DNA of 64,000 bases, taken from assembly GCA_900545265.1 (NCBI GenBank), contig UQYI01000008.1:1-64000 (forward strand). The letters run 5' to 3'. The position numbers and the translations under genes are program-made. Below are positions 33,303 to 41,160 of this stretch, in pieces. Source of the stretch: an uncultured Eubacteriales bacterium. Lineage in GTDB: Bacteria; Bacillota; Clostridia; Christensenellales; CAG-138. A model generated the notes under the pieces. The model did not search any database. It saw only the letters and a list, made by a program, of their open reading frames with translations, and was not told where the DNA came from. Numbering within the stretch: position 1 is the stretch's first letter; every line of letters starts with the position of its first letter.

Positions 33303-34673
33303 ATGACCACTTTGATTCGAAAAGGCATGCTGGTGCTGCCCAGCGGCGTTATGGAAGGAGATATTCTGGCGGAGGAAGGCCGTATCCGGCGCATTGCCCC
33401 GCACATGGAAGCAGCGGCAGATACCGTGCTGGAGGCGGAGGGGTGTTATGTATTCCCCGGCTTTATCGATACCCATACCCATTTTGATCTGGAACTGCCC
33501 GCCACCGTAACGGCAGATAACTTTCCCACGGGCACCCGGGCTGCCGTGGCGGGGGGTACTACCACCGTGCTGGACTTTGCTACGCAGGACAGGGGCATGA
33601 CCATGCGGCAGGCGTTGGAAAAGTGGCATAAAAAGGCTCGTGGCAGCAGCTGCCATTATGGCTTTCATATGGCTGTTTCGGAATGGAACGAAGCCCGCAT
33701 GGACGAAGTGCAGGCCATGATCGATGGGGGCGTGACTTCCTTTAAAATGTACATGGTCTACGACAACATGAAAGTGGATGACGGCCGCATGTATGAGGCG
33801 GTCAAGTTTCTCAAAGACAGGGACTGCATCGTAGGCGTCCACTGCGAGAATGATGCTATCATTCAGGCGCGGGTACGGGAACTGCACCGGGCGGGGAAGC
33901 TGGCGCCCATTTACCATGCCAAATCCCGGCCTGACCTGGTGGAAAGCGATGGAGTGGCCCGGCTCATGGATATCTGCGCTCTGGCGGGGGCGCCTGCCTG
34001 GGTGGTGCATCTTTCTACCGGAGCAGGGTTTGCAGAAGCCCGGAAGGCCCGACGCCGGGGACAGGAAGTGTATCTGGAAAGCTGCCCTCAGTATCTGGTG
34101 CTGGAAGAAAAAGAGTATCTGGCCGCGGACGCGGAGAAGTTTATCATGAGCCCGCCCCTGCGCTCTCCGGAGGATCAGGAAGCCCTGCTGCAGGCCATGG
34201 GGCAGGGGGAGTTAGACTGGATCGGTACGGATCACTGCTCCTTTACCATGGCACAGAAAGCCATGGGCGGCGGGGACTTCTCCAAAGTACCCAATGGCGG
34301 AGCAGGGGTGCAGAACCGGGCGGAAATCGTGTACACTCGGGGCGTTCGGGGAGGATATATTACCATAGAGCAGATGAGCCGCCTGCTTTCCGAAAATGCC
34401 GCAAGGCTGTTCGGTATGTACCCCAAAAAAGGGGTGCTCATGGAGGGATCCGATGCGGATATAGTGATATTTGATCCCAACTGCCCTCATGAGATCCACG
34501 CAGCCACCAACCTGCATCATTGCGATAATTCCCCCTACGAAGGATACGCGGCCGCAGGGAAAACACGGGATGTGCTGCTCAAAGGGGTGCCGGTGGTGCG
34601 GGACGGCCGGGTGGTTCTGGAAGGGCAGGGGGAATATGTGTTCCGCGGCCCCTGTCAGAGGTACAGAAAGTGA
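33303..34673 (+). CDS. hyuA: Dihydropyrimidinase/hydantoinase-like amidohydrolase
   Basis: The 456-residue cyclic amidohydrolase opens hydantoin- or dihydropyrimidine-like rings. GFIDTHTHFDLEL has the first metal His pair, GVTSFKMYMVYDN holds the carboxylated Lys, and IGTDHCSF carries the later Asp/His ligands. AAGGAGG lies 7 nt before the ATG. The neighbours (ade, xdhABC, mocA) match purine-catabolism loci where HyuA/YgeZ acts, so the ring may be a purine degradation intermediate. The exact substrate is inference. Confidence 0.9.
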   Translation: MTTLIRKGMLVLPSGVMEGDILAEEGRIRRIAPHMEAAADTVLEAEGCYVFPGFIDTHTHFDLELPATVTADNFPTGTRAAVAGGTTTVLDFATQDRGMTMRQALEKWHKKARGSSCHYGFHMAVSEWNEARMDEVQAMIDGGVTSFKMYMVYDNMKVDDGRMYEAVKFLKDRDCIVGVHCENDAIIQARVRELHRAGKLAPIYHAKSRPDLVESDGVARLMDICALAGAPAWVVHLSTGAGFAEARKARRRGQEVYLESCPQYLVLEEKEYLAADAEKFIMSPPLRSPEDQEALLQAMGQGELDWIGTDHCSFTMAQKAMGGGDFSKVPNGGAGVQNRAEIVYTRGVRGGYITIEQMSRLLSENAARLFGMYPKKGVLMEGSDADIVIFDPNCPHEIHAATNLHHCDNSPYEGYAAAGKTRDVLLKGVPVVRDGRVVLEGQGEYVFRGPCQRYRK

Positions 34674-35233
34674 AGCTGGTGTGCGTGCTGACGGCGGCAG
34701 GCCTTTCCCGGCGTTTTGGTGCAGATAAGCTGGCCTGTCCCATAGAGGGGGTGCCCATGGGCATCCGTTCCATGGCATTGTATGAAGAACTGCCGTTTTC
34801 CGCCCGTATTCTGGTGACCTGCGCCGCAAGACCATATCTGATGGAAGCAGGGGAGCGGCATGGGTGGCAGACCCTGCTGAATGAACATCCGGAGGCAGGC
34901 ATGAGCGGCAGCGTGGTTCTGGGCACCCTGGCGGCCATGGCGGCGGGGGCAGAGGGCATACTCTTCGCTGTAGGGGATCAGCCATACCTGCAAAAGAACT
35001 CCGTTCTTTCTCTGATCCGGGCTTTTGAAAAAGAACCGGAGCAGATCTGGGCCCTGGGCGGCGGGGGCAGGAGCGGCAAGCCTTCCGTTTTTCCTAAAAG
35101 CTGTTTTCAGGAACTGCTGAAGCTGACCGGGGATCGGGGAGGAAAGCCTGTCATGCTGGCTCACCCGGAACTGGTTTCCCTTCTGGAAACACCGGAACGG
35201 GAGCTGACGGATTTGGACGTGCCCCTTTTCTGA
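34670..35233 (+). CDS. mocA: MocA-like molybdenum cofactor cytidylyltransferase
   Basis: This 187-residue nucleotidyltransferase is of the MobA/MocA fold. The N-terminal nucleotide loop is LTAAGLSRRFGADKL and the metal/nucleotide motif is FAVGDQPYL. The C-terminal part GGRSGKPSVFPKSCFQELLKLTGDRGGK is typical of MocA, which adds CMP to molybdopterin for xanthine dehydrogenase-type enzymes. Its GTG start overlaps the hyuA stop (GTGA). It is probably needed for cofactor supply to XdhA. Confidence 0.88.
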   Translation: MKLVCVLTAAGLSRRFGADKLACPIEGVPMGIRSMALYEELPFSARILVTCAARPYLMEAGERHGWQTLLNEHPEAGMSGSVVLGTLAAMAAGAEGILFAVGDQPYLQKNSVLSLIRAFEKEPEQIWALGGGGRSGKPSVFPKSCFQELLKLTGDRGGKPVMLAHPELVSLLETPERELTDLDVPLF

Positions 35234-35248
35234 AATGTATGTTTTTTT

Positions 35249-35305
35249 AAAAGCGTTGCATCCTAATAACCGGAACCTTCCGGAAAGGATGTGACGCTTT
35301 TTGTA
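35249..35305 (+). terminator. Long stem-loop after mocA that overlaps the next gene's ribosome-binding site
   Basis: A 16-bp stem pairs 35249-35264 (AAAAGCGTTGCATCCT) with 35286-35301, with only two G-U wobbles. An inner hairpin CCGGAA/TTCCGG lies in the loop, and the 3' arm ends in CTTTTTG. It can terminate hyuA-mocA. The 3' arm contains AAGGATG, the ribosome-binding site of the next gene, and reaches its TTG start. Confidence 0.8.
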
Positions 35306-35894
35306 TCTGTACCAACCCGCTTTACTGGCACTGGCTGCATGGACGGCGGCGGGCCTGTTTCCCTTATCCCGCAAACGCAGGGCACTGTATACGGCCATGT
35401 TTCTGCTGACCCTGGCTGCATCTTTCCTGAGGGTGGAAAAGCCGAACTGGGCCCTGTTTCCGGCGGCTCTGCTGCTGGCCGGTTCTGCCGGATTCTGCCG
35501 GGGTCATTGGTCCCGGATACTGCTGGCGGGGGTGTTTGGCGGAGCCGCCGCCTGGAGGCTGACGGATCTGTTTCCGCTGTGTCTGGAAAGGGCATTGCCC
35601 GGTAGCCTGTGCCTGTGTCTCTTTGTGCTTTTATATGTGCGGGATATACCGGGGCGGCTTTGCGCCTGTGCGCTGGGCGGCATTGTCTGCGAACTGGGGT
35701 TCTGCCTGCAGGAGTATTTTCTGTTCACATACGCCCGCTGGCGCATAGGCAGTGCTCTTGGATTGAGCATCAGCGCCTTTTCCATGTGCCTGGTCTACGG
35801 AGTATATGGTATTTTAACTTTTTTTCGGCAGAAAAAAGCCAGGCATCATGGGAAAAATATAGAATATGGATCAGTTGCTGCAAAAGATTTTTAA
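35301..35894 (+). CDS. Polytopic membrane protein, unknown function
   Basis: A 197-residue hydrophobic protein with about six or seven transmembrane segments, beginning YLYQPALLALAAWTAAGLF and ending in a basic soluble tail (FFRQKKARHHGKN). I do not recognise a family; its pattern recalls small YphA-like membrane proteins. It starts at TTG (35301), 12 nt after AAGGA; no better start is visible before residue 33. Ribosome-binding site and start are buried in the preceding stem-loop, so expression may depend on transcription context or RNA unfolding. Confidence 0.65.
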   Translation: MYLYQPALLALAAWTAAGLFPLSRKRRALYTAMFLLTLAASFLRVEKPNWALFPAALLLAGSAGFCRGHWSRILLAGVFGGAAAWRLTDLFPLCLERALPGSLCLCLFVLLYVRDIPGRLCACALGGIVCELGFCLQEYFLFTYARWRIGSALGLSISAFSMCLVYGVYGILTFFRQKKARHHGKNIEYGSVAAKDF

Positions 35895-35912
35895 AATTAT
35901 GCAAAAAAACAC

Positions 35913-35940
35913 TTGCTTTTTTCCGTGCGATGAGTATAAT
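35913..35940 (+). promoter_or_regulatory. Promoter of the tRNA-Val/tRNA-Gln pair
   Basis: TTGCTT (35913-35918), a 16-nt spacer and a consensus TATAAT (35935-35940), 14 nt before tRNA-Val. Confidence 0.82.
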
Positions 35941-35953
35941 AATTCTTGCGCGG

Positions 35954-36030
35954 GGGGTTATAGCTCAGCTGGTTAGAGCGCCACGTTGACATCGTGGAGG
36001 TCATTGGTTCGATCCCAACTAACCCCACCA
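35954..36030 (+). tRNA. tRNA-Val (GAC), CCA encoded
   Basis: Acceptor GGGGTTA/TAACCCC, D-arm GCTC/GAGC, anticodon stem CCACG/CGTGG with loop TTGACAT (anticodon GAC), T-arm TTGGTTCGATCCCAA. Discriminator A and CCA are encoded. Confidence 0.97.
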
Positions 36031-36220
36031 CAGCAAATCCTGCGGTGTGCGTTACGTTTATTGTGATAAACCCACAGAGTGATTACGGATTGGCCCGTTG
36101 GTAGCGAGGATGTCAAGCCTGCCTGATTCAGGAAGATTGATGCCTATCACAGCCTTACCACCTGCCGGGAGGCGGGTGTTATCACTGGAACGGACGGCAC
36201 CTCGGGATTTGAGATAACAT
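36031..36220 (+). other. 190-nt structured spacer between two tRNA genes
   Basis: No gene is credible here. The spacer contains hairpins GTTTAT/ATAAAC (36056-36071), CCTG/CAGG near 36122-36132 and CACCTGCC/GGCGGGTG (36159-36178, one wobble). The spacing between co-transcribed bacterial tRNAs is usually much shorter. I see no tRNA cloverleaf and no known RNA family. Confidence 0.45.
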
Positions 36221-36294
36221 TGCGGAATTGTGTAATGGCAGCACCTACGACTCTGACTCGTATTGTCTAGGTTCAAATCCTAGTTCCGCAGCCA
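36221..36294 (+). tRNA. tRNA-Gln (CTG), CCA encoded
   Basis: Acceptor TGCGGAA/TTCCGCA, anticodon stem TACGA/TCGTA with loop CTCTGAC (anticodon CTG), T-arm CTAGG/CCTAG around TTCAAAT, discriminator G and encoded CCA. A terminator follows within 4 nt. Confidence 0.96.
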
Positions 36295-36297
36295 AAA

Positions 36298-36333
36298 ACC
36301 TTCTCGGACAGAGTTCGAGAAGGTTTTATTTTT
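36298..36333 (+). terminator. Intrinsic terminator after tRNA-Gln
   Basis: ACCTTCTCG/CGAGAAGGT stem with a 9-nt loop, then TTTATTTTT. Confidence 0.93.
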
Positions 36334-36573
36334 CACTTTCACTGAAGTTTTTGGAAGTAATAGGTAATACAGAGTATGGGCTTGAACCTTTGAGCAAAAG
36401 CAGCTATTACAGCGACAGAACAATACTTGACAGGTGTATCGAAATAAAAAACTTATTTCATCACTTAATAAGGCAAAAGAAAATGATCATGCGTAACGGC
36501 GCAAACCGGATATTTCACTTTATCATTTCGATTCAAAAGCCATACTTTAAGAACCTTAGAAAGGAGCTGAAAT
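36334..36573 (+). other. AT-rich gene-free stretch at the start of an accessory region
   Basis: The 240 nt after the tRNA terminator are visibly AT-rich. They hold an isolated TTGACA (36428-36433) without a good -10 at standard spacing. A reading frame crosses the stretch but also runs through the tRNA and is not credible. No integrase, insertion sequence or repeat of the tRNA 3' end is visible. Confidence 0.4.
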
Positions 36574-37032
36574 ATGGACAGTGCGGTAATATATGAAGCT
36601 TTTTTATCGAAAGTGCAGGCAGATCTTTTGAATTATGGATATACCCGAAGCGGAAAAAGCACACTTTTTTATCGTTATTCTGCCGATAAAAAAGTAGGGT
36701 GCTGCATTGAAATGCAAAAATCAATGTTTAATTTACCCGACGACTATTCTTTTACCTTTAATTTTCTTTGCGTTGGGTCATATGAATTGAATGGATATCA
36801 TGATCGCAGATTGACCGTTTCCGCATTGAAAGCTTGTTTTTGTAACCCGTTTGCTTACGAAAGAATCGGAGCCGTATGCCGCGGCAGGGATTATTGGTGG
36901 AGGATCACATCCGACATTTTGAAAAATTGTGATCCGGAAGAATATTATGACAGATGCATTAAAAACGATATAAAGGCATGTGCGATTTACCTTGATAAGC
37001 TGGCAGAGAAAAAGCAAAAGAAATACATGTAG
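36574..37032 (+). CDS. DUF4304-like protein, unknown function
   Basis: The 152-residue soluble protein shows the pattern FLSKVQADLLNYGYTRSGKSTLFYRYSADKKVGCCIEMQKS seen in DUF4304 proteins, which have no known activity. AGAAAGGAG lies 7 nt before the ATG. Codon usage and base composition are more AT-rich than neighbouring core genes, consistent with recent acquisition. The assignment rests on general resemblance, not on a diagnostic motif. Confidence 0.6.
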   Translation: MDSAVIYEAFLSKVQADLLNYGYTRSGKSTLFYRYSADKKVGCCIEMQKSMFNLPDDYSFTFNFLCVGSYELNGYHDRRLTVSALKACFCNPFAYERIGAVCRGRDYWWRITSDILKNCDPEEYYDRCIKNDIKACAIYLDKLAEKKQKKYM

Positions 37033-37192
37033 AATGGGGCATCTGCCGATTGATATTGCAGCAGCGCTTTCTAAAATGTTCGTTTTTTTCGGTAGCGCAA
37101 TACAAAACAGGAGCGGCAGAAAATAACGGACTGTTGCTGTGTTTTATTCCCAAACGGTGTATAATGAGATCAAAAAGGGATCAGGAAAAGCG

Positions 37193-37975
37193 ATGGAAAC
37201 AGGCAGCATGATGGACTCCATACACAGGATGACGAATGAGATCGCAGGCGCTTTGGAAGGCAGCCTTTATTGTATTTGGCTGTATGGGAGCGTTGTCTTC
37301 GGCGATTTCAGAATGGGCTGGAGCGATATTGATTTTGTTGCTTTGACAGACAGACCGATTACTGAAAAACAGGCAAACAAATTGCTTACCCTCCGGCAGA
37401 CGCTGTCGGAAGGAGAGCCTGAGAATTTGTATTATCGCGCGTTTGAGGGAATTATTGCGGATATCCATGAATACCGCCGAAACAACTACAGCAAATTGGT
37501 ATATTGGGGTACTTCCGGGCAGCGGATCACAGACACCTATGCTTATGATGTTTTTTCTCAGCTCGAATTATCGAAATACGGCAGATCCGTTTACGGAACG
37601 GCTGACCGCAGCATCTTTTCGGAACCCTGCCGGGAGGATATTGTAAAGGCAGTTCGGGCACACTATGAAGCAATTCGAAAGTATGCCTGTCAAACGGATG
37701 CACGGCTTTATTCCTGCGGGTGGCTGTTGGACATTGCAAGATGCATCTACACATTGAGAAACAATGACGTGATAGCAAAAACCCAGGCCGGGATCTGGGC
37801 GTTGGAGAATCATATATTTCAGAATGAGGCGCCCCTGAAGCGGACTTTGGAGATCCGTCTGCATCCGTTGGAGTTCAAGGACAGAGAAGACGTAAAGCAT
37901 TGGCTGACCGGACTGGGGCCAACGGTTCAACAGTACGCCGATGTGCTGGAAGCCCAGCTGTCATTGTGCTTATAA
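37193..37975 (+). CDS. Aminoglycoside adenylyltransferase-like nucleotidyltransferase
   Basis: A 260-residue protein with the Pol-beta nucleotidyltransferase motif LYGSVVFGDFRMGWSDIDFVAL (G-S and D-x-D). A C-terminal helical domain includes SCGWLLDIARCIYTLRNNDVIAKTQAGIWALE, as in ANT(9)/ANT(3'') streptomycin- and spectinomycin-modifying enzymes and DUF4111. I use the ATG at 37193, 5 nt after AGGAAA, not the upstream in-frame start at 37139. Homologues in chromosomes are often not proven resistance genes, so activity on a drug is unproven. It belongs to the AT-rich accessory stretch. Confidence 0.78.
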   Translation: METGSMMDSIHRMTNEIAGALEGSLYCIWLYGSVVFGDFRMGWSDIDFVALTDRPITEKQANKLLTLRQTLSEGEPENLYYRAFEGIIADIHEYRRNNYSKLVYWGTSGQRITDTYAYDVFSQLELSKYGRSVYGTADRSIFSEPCREDIVKAVRAHYEAIRKYACQTDARLYSCGWLLDIARCIYTLRNNDVIAKTQAGIWALENHIFQNEAPLKRTLEIRLHPLEFKDREDVKHWLTGLGPTVQQYADVLEAQLSLCL

Positions 37976-37984
37976 ACGCATAAA

Positions 37985-38007
37985 AATCGCAAAAAGGCGA
38001 TTATTTT
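37985..38007 (+). terminator. Intrinsic terminator 1 after the nucleotidyltransferase gene
   Basis: AATCGC/GCGATT stem directly after the stop, then ATTTT. A second hairpin follows within 20 nt. Confidence 0.7.
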
Positions 38008-38026
38008 CGGCGGTATAATACAACAT

Positions 38027-38060
38027 AAAAGCAGATGCGTCGGCACCTGCTTTTTCTTTT
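38027..38060 (+). terminator. Intrinsic terminator 2 after the nucleotidyltransferase gene
   Basis: AAAAGCAG/CTGCTTTT arms around a 12-nt loop, followed by TCTTTT. Confidence 0.8.
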
Positions 38061-38120
38061 CAAATACAAGAACAATAGATGTACTGGAATGTTCAGATGG
38101 GACATATGCCGTTTTGTTGA

Positions 38121-38492
38121 ACCGGCCTCAGGTTTATGGTATACTGCGTATACGAAGCCGCAAAGGATGTGTGCCAAAAGCATCGCGTAAGCTTCCACAT
38201 GGGCAGAACATTCAGTACGGATTCCGTATTCGCACAATATGCGCACGTGGAAGAGATATTAAAAATGGGCTGCAACGTGATCGAAATGGAAACCGCCTCC
38301 GCCTTTCGGGCAGCGCAAACCGCCGGATTGAAGCTGGCGGCCCTCTACAGCGTTTCCGATAATACCGTGCTGAACAAATCTCTCCTCAGCGGCAGAACGG
38401 AACAGGATATGCAATACCGCCGGTTTGTAAGAGCCAATCTCTTCACGGAGATTCTTCTGAAGGTATTTGCAGAATGTGAACCGCAGACTTGA
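38121..38492 (+). pseudogene. C-terminal remnant of a nucleoside phosphorylase
   Basis: The open frame (first ATG at 38136, 118 residues) matches only the C-terminal half of purine/uridine phosphorylases: STDSVFAQYAHVEEILKMGCNVIEMETASAFRAAQTAGLKLAALYSVSDN, in which MET and SD are the substrate-site residues. Family members are ~240-290 residues, so the N-terminal half with the phosphate-binding Gly/Arg motifs is missing. A stop at 38118 closes the frame upstream, and there is no ribosome-binding site. It is likely a truncated, inactive remnant at the edge of the AT-rich insertion. Confidence 0.78.
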
Positions 38493-38521
38493 AAACAGAT
38501 AATAAACAGGAGGGAATCCCT

Positions 38522-39064
38522 ATGAAGATCGCCGTCATCGGTTTCAGCGGCGGAGGCAAAAGCACCCTTGCCCGCAGATTGGGAGAACTTTATGGGGTAG
38601 AAGTGCTGCACCTGGATACCGTGCATCACCTGTCCGGCTGGAAAAGCAGGCCCAGAGAGGAGTCTAGAGCCATGGTAGAAGCATTTCTGAATACACATGA
38701 TGCTTCCGGCTGGGTCATAGACGGGAATTACGGAAAACTTGCCTATGACCGGCGCATGGAAGAGGCGGACAGAATCGTAATGCTGCTTCTGAATCGGCTG
38801 GACTGTCTGCAAAGAGTCTGCCGCCGCTACCGCAAATATCGGGGCATCAGCCGGCCGGATATGACCGAAGGCTGTCAGGAAAAACTGGATGCGGCATTTA
38901 TCCGGTGGATCCTGTATGAAGGCAGAAGGGGAGAGCAGCGAGCCCTGCTGCAAAAGGTCATGCGCCGTTACAAAAACAAACTTGTTTGCCTCCGTTCCCA
39001 GAGGGATATTGATCGTTACTGGAAGCAATGCACCGCCGCAGAAGCTTTGCCTGCCAAAGAATGA
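38522..39064 (+). CDS. P-loop kinase-like protein, FlaR (topology modulation) family
   Basis: A 180-residue adenylate-kinase-like P-loop protein. Walker A is GFSGGGKST, followed by EVLHLDTVHHLSGWKSRP and the family signature GWVIDGNYGK. The C-terminus is basic. Relatives are annotated DNA topology modulation protein FlaR or AAA ATPase; the true substrate is not established. AGGAGG precedes the ATG at 38522, and GGGA/TCCC can pair around the start region. A bidirectional terminator follows. Confidence 0.82.
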   Translation: MKIAVIGFSGGGKSTLARRLGELYGVEVLHLDTVHHLSGWKSRPREESRAMVEAFLNTHDASGWVIDGNYGKLAYDRRMEEADRIVMLLLNRLDCLQRVCRRYRKYRGISRPDMTEGCQEKLDAAFIRWILYEGRRGEQRALLQKVMRRYKNKLVCLRSQRDIDRYWKQCTAAEALPAKE

Positions 39065-39070
39065 TGCCAG

Positions 39071-39101
39071 CAAAAAAGTCCGGATCTTGTGCCCGGACTT
39101 T
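39071..39101. terminator. Bidirectional terminator
   Basis: AAAGTCCGG/CCGGACTTT stem with A-run on the left and T on the right, placed between convergent genes. Confidence 0.88.
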
Positions 39102-39111
39102 GCTGCATTTA

Positions 39112-39789
39112 TTATTCCAGTCCGGCGTCAGCCCGGCGGATGGTATCGTCAATAAGCTTTCTGGCAGTATCTTTCAGCTTCATGGTCAGCACCGTTTGGA
39201 TCACGGACTGCTGCCTGTCTTCTGGTACGCCATAAAGGGTGAAGCAGCAGCCCAGATACCGCCGCAGCTTTTGCTCCATGGGGAAGTTCGGCCCACAGGC
39301 CTTGGCCATATACCCCCGAGTGATACCGGCGGAAGCAATCTCCAGCTCATAAAAATCCTGTGCACTGGCCTGGGGCATATAGGAGCCAAAAAGGAAAGGC
39401 AGCTTTTCCGTCATGCTCCGGTAGATGAATTCGGAGGTGCTGGGCAGGGAATAGGCCGTTACATACAGTTCCCGCAGGGCGGGGTTCAGCTCAGCAATGT
39501 GCAGCTGCAAAGCCGTTTCCACCCCATACAGCAGTAGCGGGTCATTTCTGGAAGCAAAGGCCTCTTCCGTCAGGGTAAACTGATCGGCAAACATACGCTT
39601 GGTAAGGGTCAGCAGCAGCGCTTCCTTATTTTCGAATGCGGCAAAAAAGGAAGAGGGGGTAAAACCGGCCGACCGGGCGATGGATGCCGTGGTGGTCTTT
39701 TCATAGCCCTGAAATAAAAAAAGCTGAATGGCAGCCCGGAGCATTTTGTTGCGGCGTGCGATTCCCTTGGGCTGAATTCCTCTGGGCAT
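39112..39789 (-). CDS. TetR family transcriptional regulator
   Basis: A 225-residue TetR protein. The N-terminal helix-turn-helix is RRNKMLRAAIQLFLFQGYEKTTTASIARSAGFTPSSFFAAFENKEAL, with a divergent C-terminal ligand domain. GGGAGG precedes the ATG. It is not next to an obvious efflux gene; dinB is upstream in the same direction. A TetR-like palindrome lies far away at 27093, but there is nothing to tie the two together. It probably represses its own gene or an unseen target. Confidence 0.9.
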   Translation of the reverse strand: MPRGIQPKGIARRNKMLRAAIQLFLFQGYEKTTTASIARSAGFTPSSFFAAFENKEALLLTLTKRMFADQFTLTEEAFASRNDPLLLYGVETALQLHIAELNPALRELYVTAYSLPSTSEFIYRSMTEKLPFLFGSYMPQASAQDFYELEIASAGITRGYMAKACGPNFPMEQKLRRYLGCCFTLYGVPEDRQQSVIQTVLTMKLKDTARKLIDDTIRRADAGLE

Positions 39790-39864
39790 AATTCCCTCCC
39801 CTATCTGTTAAGAACTTATTTCAGTATATCATACTTATTTTACGCCTGCAAGCCGTAAAGCCTC

Positions 39865-41106
39865 TCATGGATCCGGCTCCTTCCGTGGCAGCAGCCGTGC
39901 ATACTGTAAAGCATCCTTCCCGAAACGGCTGCGTATGCTGTCTAAAGCCTGTTCCATACGCTGCTGCTTTTCCTCCCGACCCGTATCGCCGAACAAAGAC
40001 AGCTGTTCCTCTCCCTCATGGGAAAGGCGGGCAGCCGTTACCGTCAGCAAGCGGATGGGCGCGCCGGCCGGGACGCTTTTTTCCACGATCTCCATGGCCG
40101 TGTCCTGCAGCACCCGGGTGGAACTGGTGGGGCAGGGGAGAGGCTGCTGCCGGGAAATCACCTTCAAATTCGGATCCTTTATCTGTACCTGCAGGGTGGA
40201 AGCATACAGCTTCCGCTGGCGCAGCTGGGCGCCCACCTGATCGCAGAGCAGCAGAAGCCCGGAAAGGATCTCTTCCCGGCTGCGGATGTCCTGTGGAAAG
40301 GTCATGCCCCGGCCCATGCTCTTGGGTTCCGGATCGCTTCCGGCCAGGGCCACCGGGGAAGCATCCTCCCCTCGGGCGGCCAAACGCAGCTCCGGGCCGC
40401 TTTTCCCCAAAGCGCGGAGCAGGGCTTCCGGATCCCCGTTGGCCAGTGCGCCAATGGTGCCTATGCCCATGGTCCGCAGGCGGGCCGCCCCGGCTTTGCC
40501 CACAAAAAGCATGTTTTCTATGGGCATGGGCCACAGAAGCTCCCGATAGTTGGCCCGGCTGATGAGGGTGGTGGCATCCGGCTTTTTATAATCCGATCCC
40601 ATTTTGGCAAAAGTTTTGTTATAGGAAACGCCTACAGAGATAGTCAGCCCTATTTCATCCCGTATTCGCTGCCGCAGGGTATCTGCAATGTTCTGTCCCG
40701 TACCGAAAAGAGGCCTGCTGGCGGTAACGTCCAGAAAGCTTTCGTCGATACTGAAGCGTTCCACCTGATCCGTGTAGGATTCATAGATCCGGTTGATCTG
40801 TTCGCAGAGCCGCTTATAAAGACCCATGGTGGGCGGCACCAGCAGCAGGGAGGGGCACTTTTTCAGGGCGCTGTACACCGTTTCCGCCGTTTGTATTTTA
40901 TAGGCCCTGGCCAGATCGTTTTTGGCCAGAATGATGCCGTGCCTGCTTTTCGGATCCCCGCATACGGCCATGGGGACCTTTCGGTATTCCGGGTGGTCGA
41001 TGGATTCGGCAGAAGCAAAAAAGCTGTTGCAGTCTGCGTGGAGGATCACCCGGTCCTCCGGTGCAAACCCTGCATCAAGAAATTCATTTTCCTGCAAAAA
41101 CGGCAT
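39865..41106 (-). CDS. dinB: DNA polymerase IV (Y-family)
   Basis: The 413-residue translesion polymerase has VILHADCNSFFASAE and the catalytic RFSIDESFLDVT (both metal-binding acidic sites), and LTISVGVSYNKTFAKMGSDYKKPDA. A helix-hairpin-helix and a little-finger domain follow. QLSLF near the C-terminus is a textbook beta-clamp-binding motif. Start: the ATG at 41106, 8 nt after AAAGGA; the ATG at 41115 is too close. A strong promoter precedes it. I saw no clear LexA box. Confidence 0.94.
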   Translation of the reverse strand: MPFLQENEFLDAGFAPEDRVILHADCNSFFASAESIDHPEYRKVPMAVCGDPKSRHGIILAKNDLARAYKIQTAETVYSALKKCPSLLLVPPTMGLYKRLCEQINRIYESYTDQVERFSIDESFLDVTASRPLFGTGQNIADTLRQRIRDEIGLTISVGVSYNKTFAKMGSDYKKPDATTLISRANYRELLWPMPIENMLFVGKAGAARLRTMGIGTIGALANGDPEALLRALGKSGPELRLAARGEDASPVALAGSDPEPKSMGRGMTFPQDIRSREEILSGLLLLCDQVGAQLRQRKLYASTLQVQIKDPNLKVISRQQPLPCPTSSTRVLQDTAMEIVEKSVPAGAPIRLLTVTAARLSHEGEEQLSLFGDTGREEKQQRMEQALDSIRSRFGKDALQYARLLPRKEPDP

Positions 41107-41131
41107 AAGGCACATCCTTTCTCTTTATTAT

Positions 41132-41160
41132 AGTATAGCATATAATCCAGCGGTGGGCAA
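41132..41160 (-). promoter_or_regulatory. Promoter of dinB
   Basis: On the minus strand TTGCCC (41155-41160), a 17-nt spacer ending in TGC (extended -10) and TATACT (41132-41137). Confidence 0.85.

Noticed and set aside
36031..36220. A third tRNA between tRNA-Val and tRNA-Gln
   Set aside because: A D-loop-like TTGGTAGCG appears, but no acceptor, anticodon or T-arm pairing supports a cloverleaf.
36228..36596. A 122-codon frame that begins within tRNA-Gln
   Set aside because: It overlaps a clear tRNA and terminator and is not supported by a ribosome-binding site; the real gene starts at 36574 in another frame.
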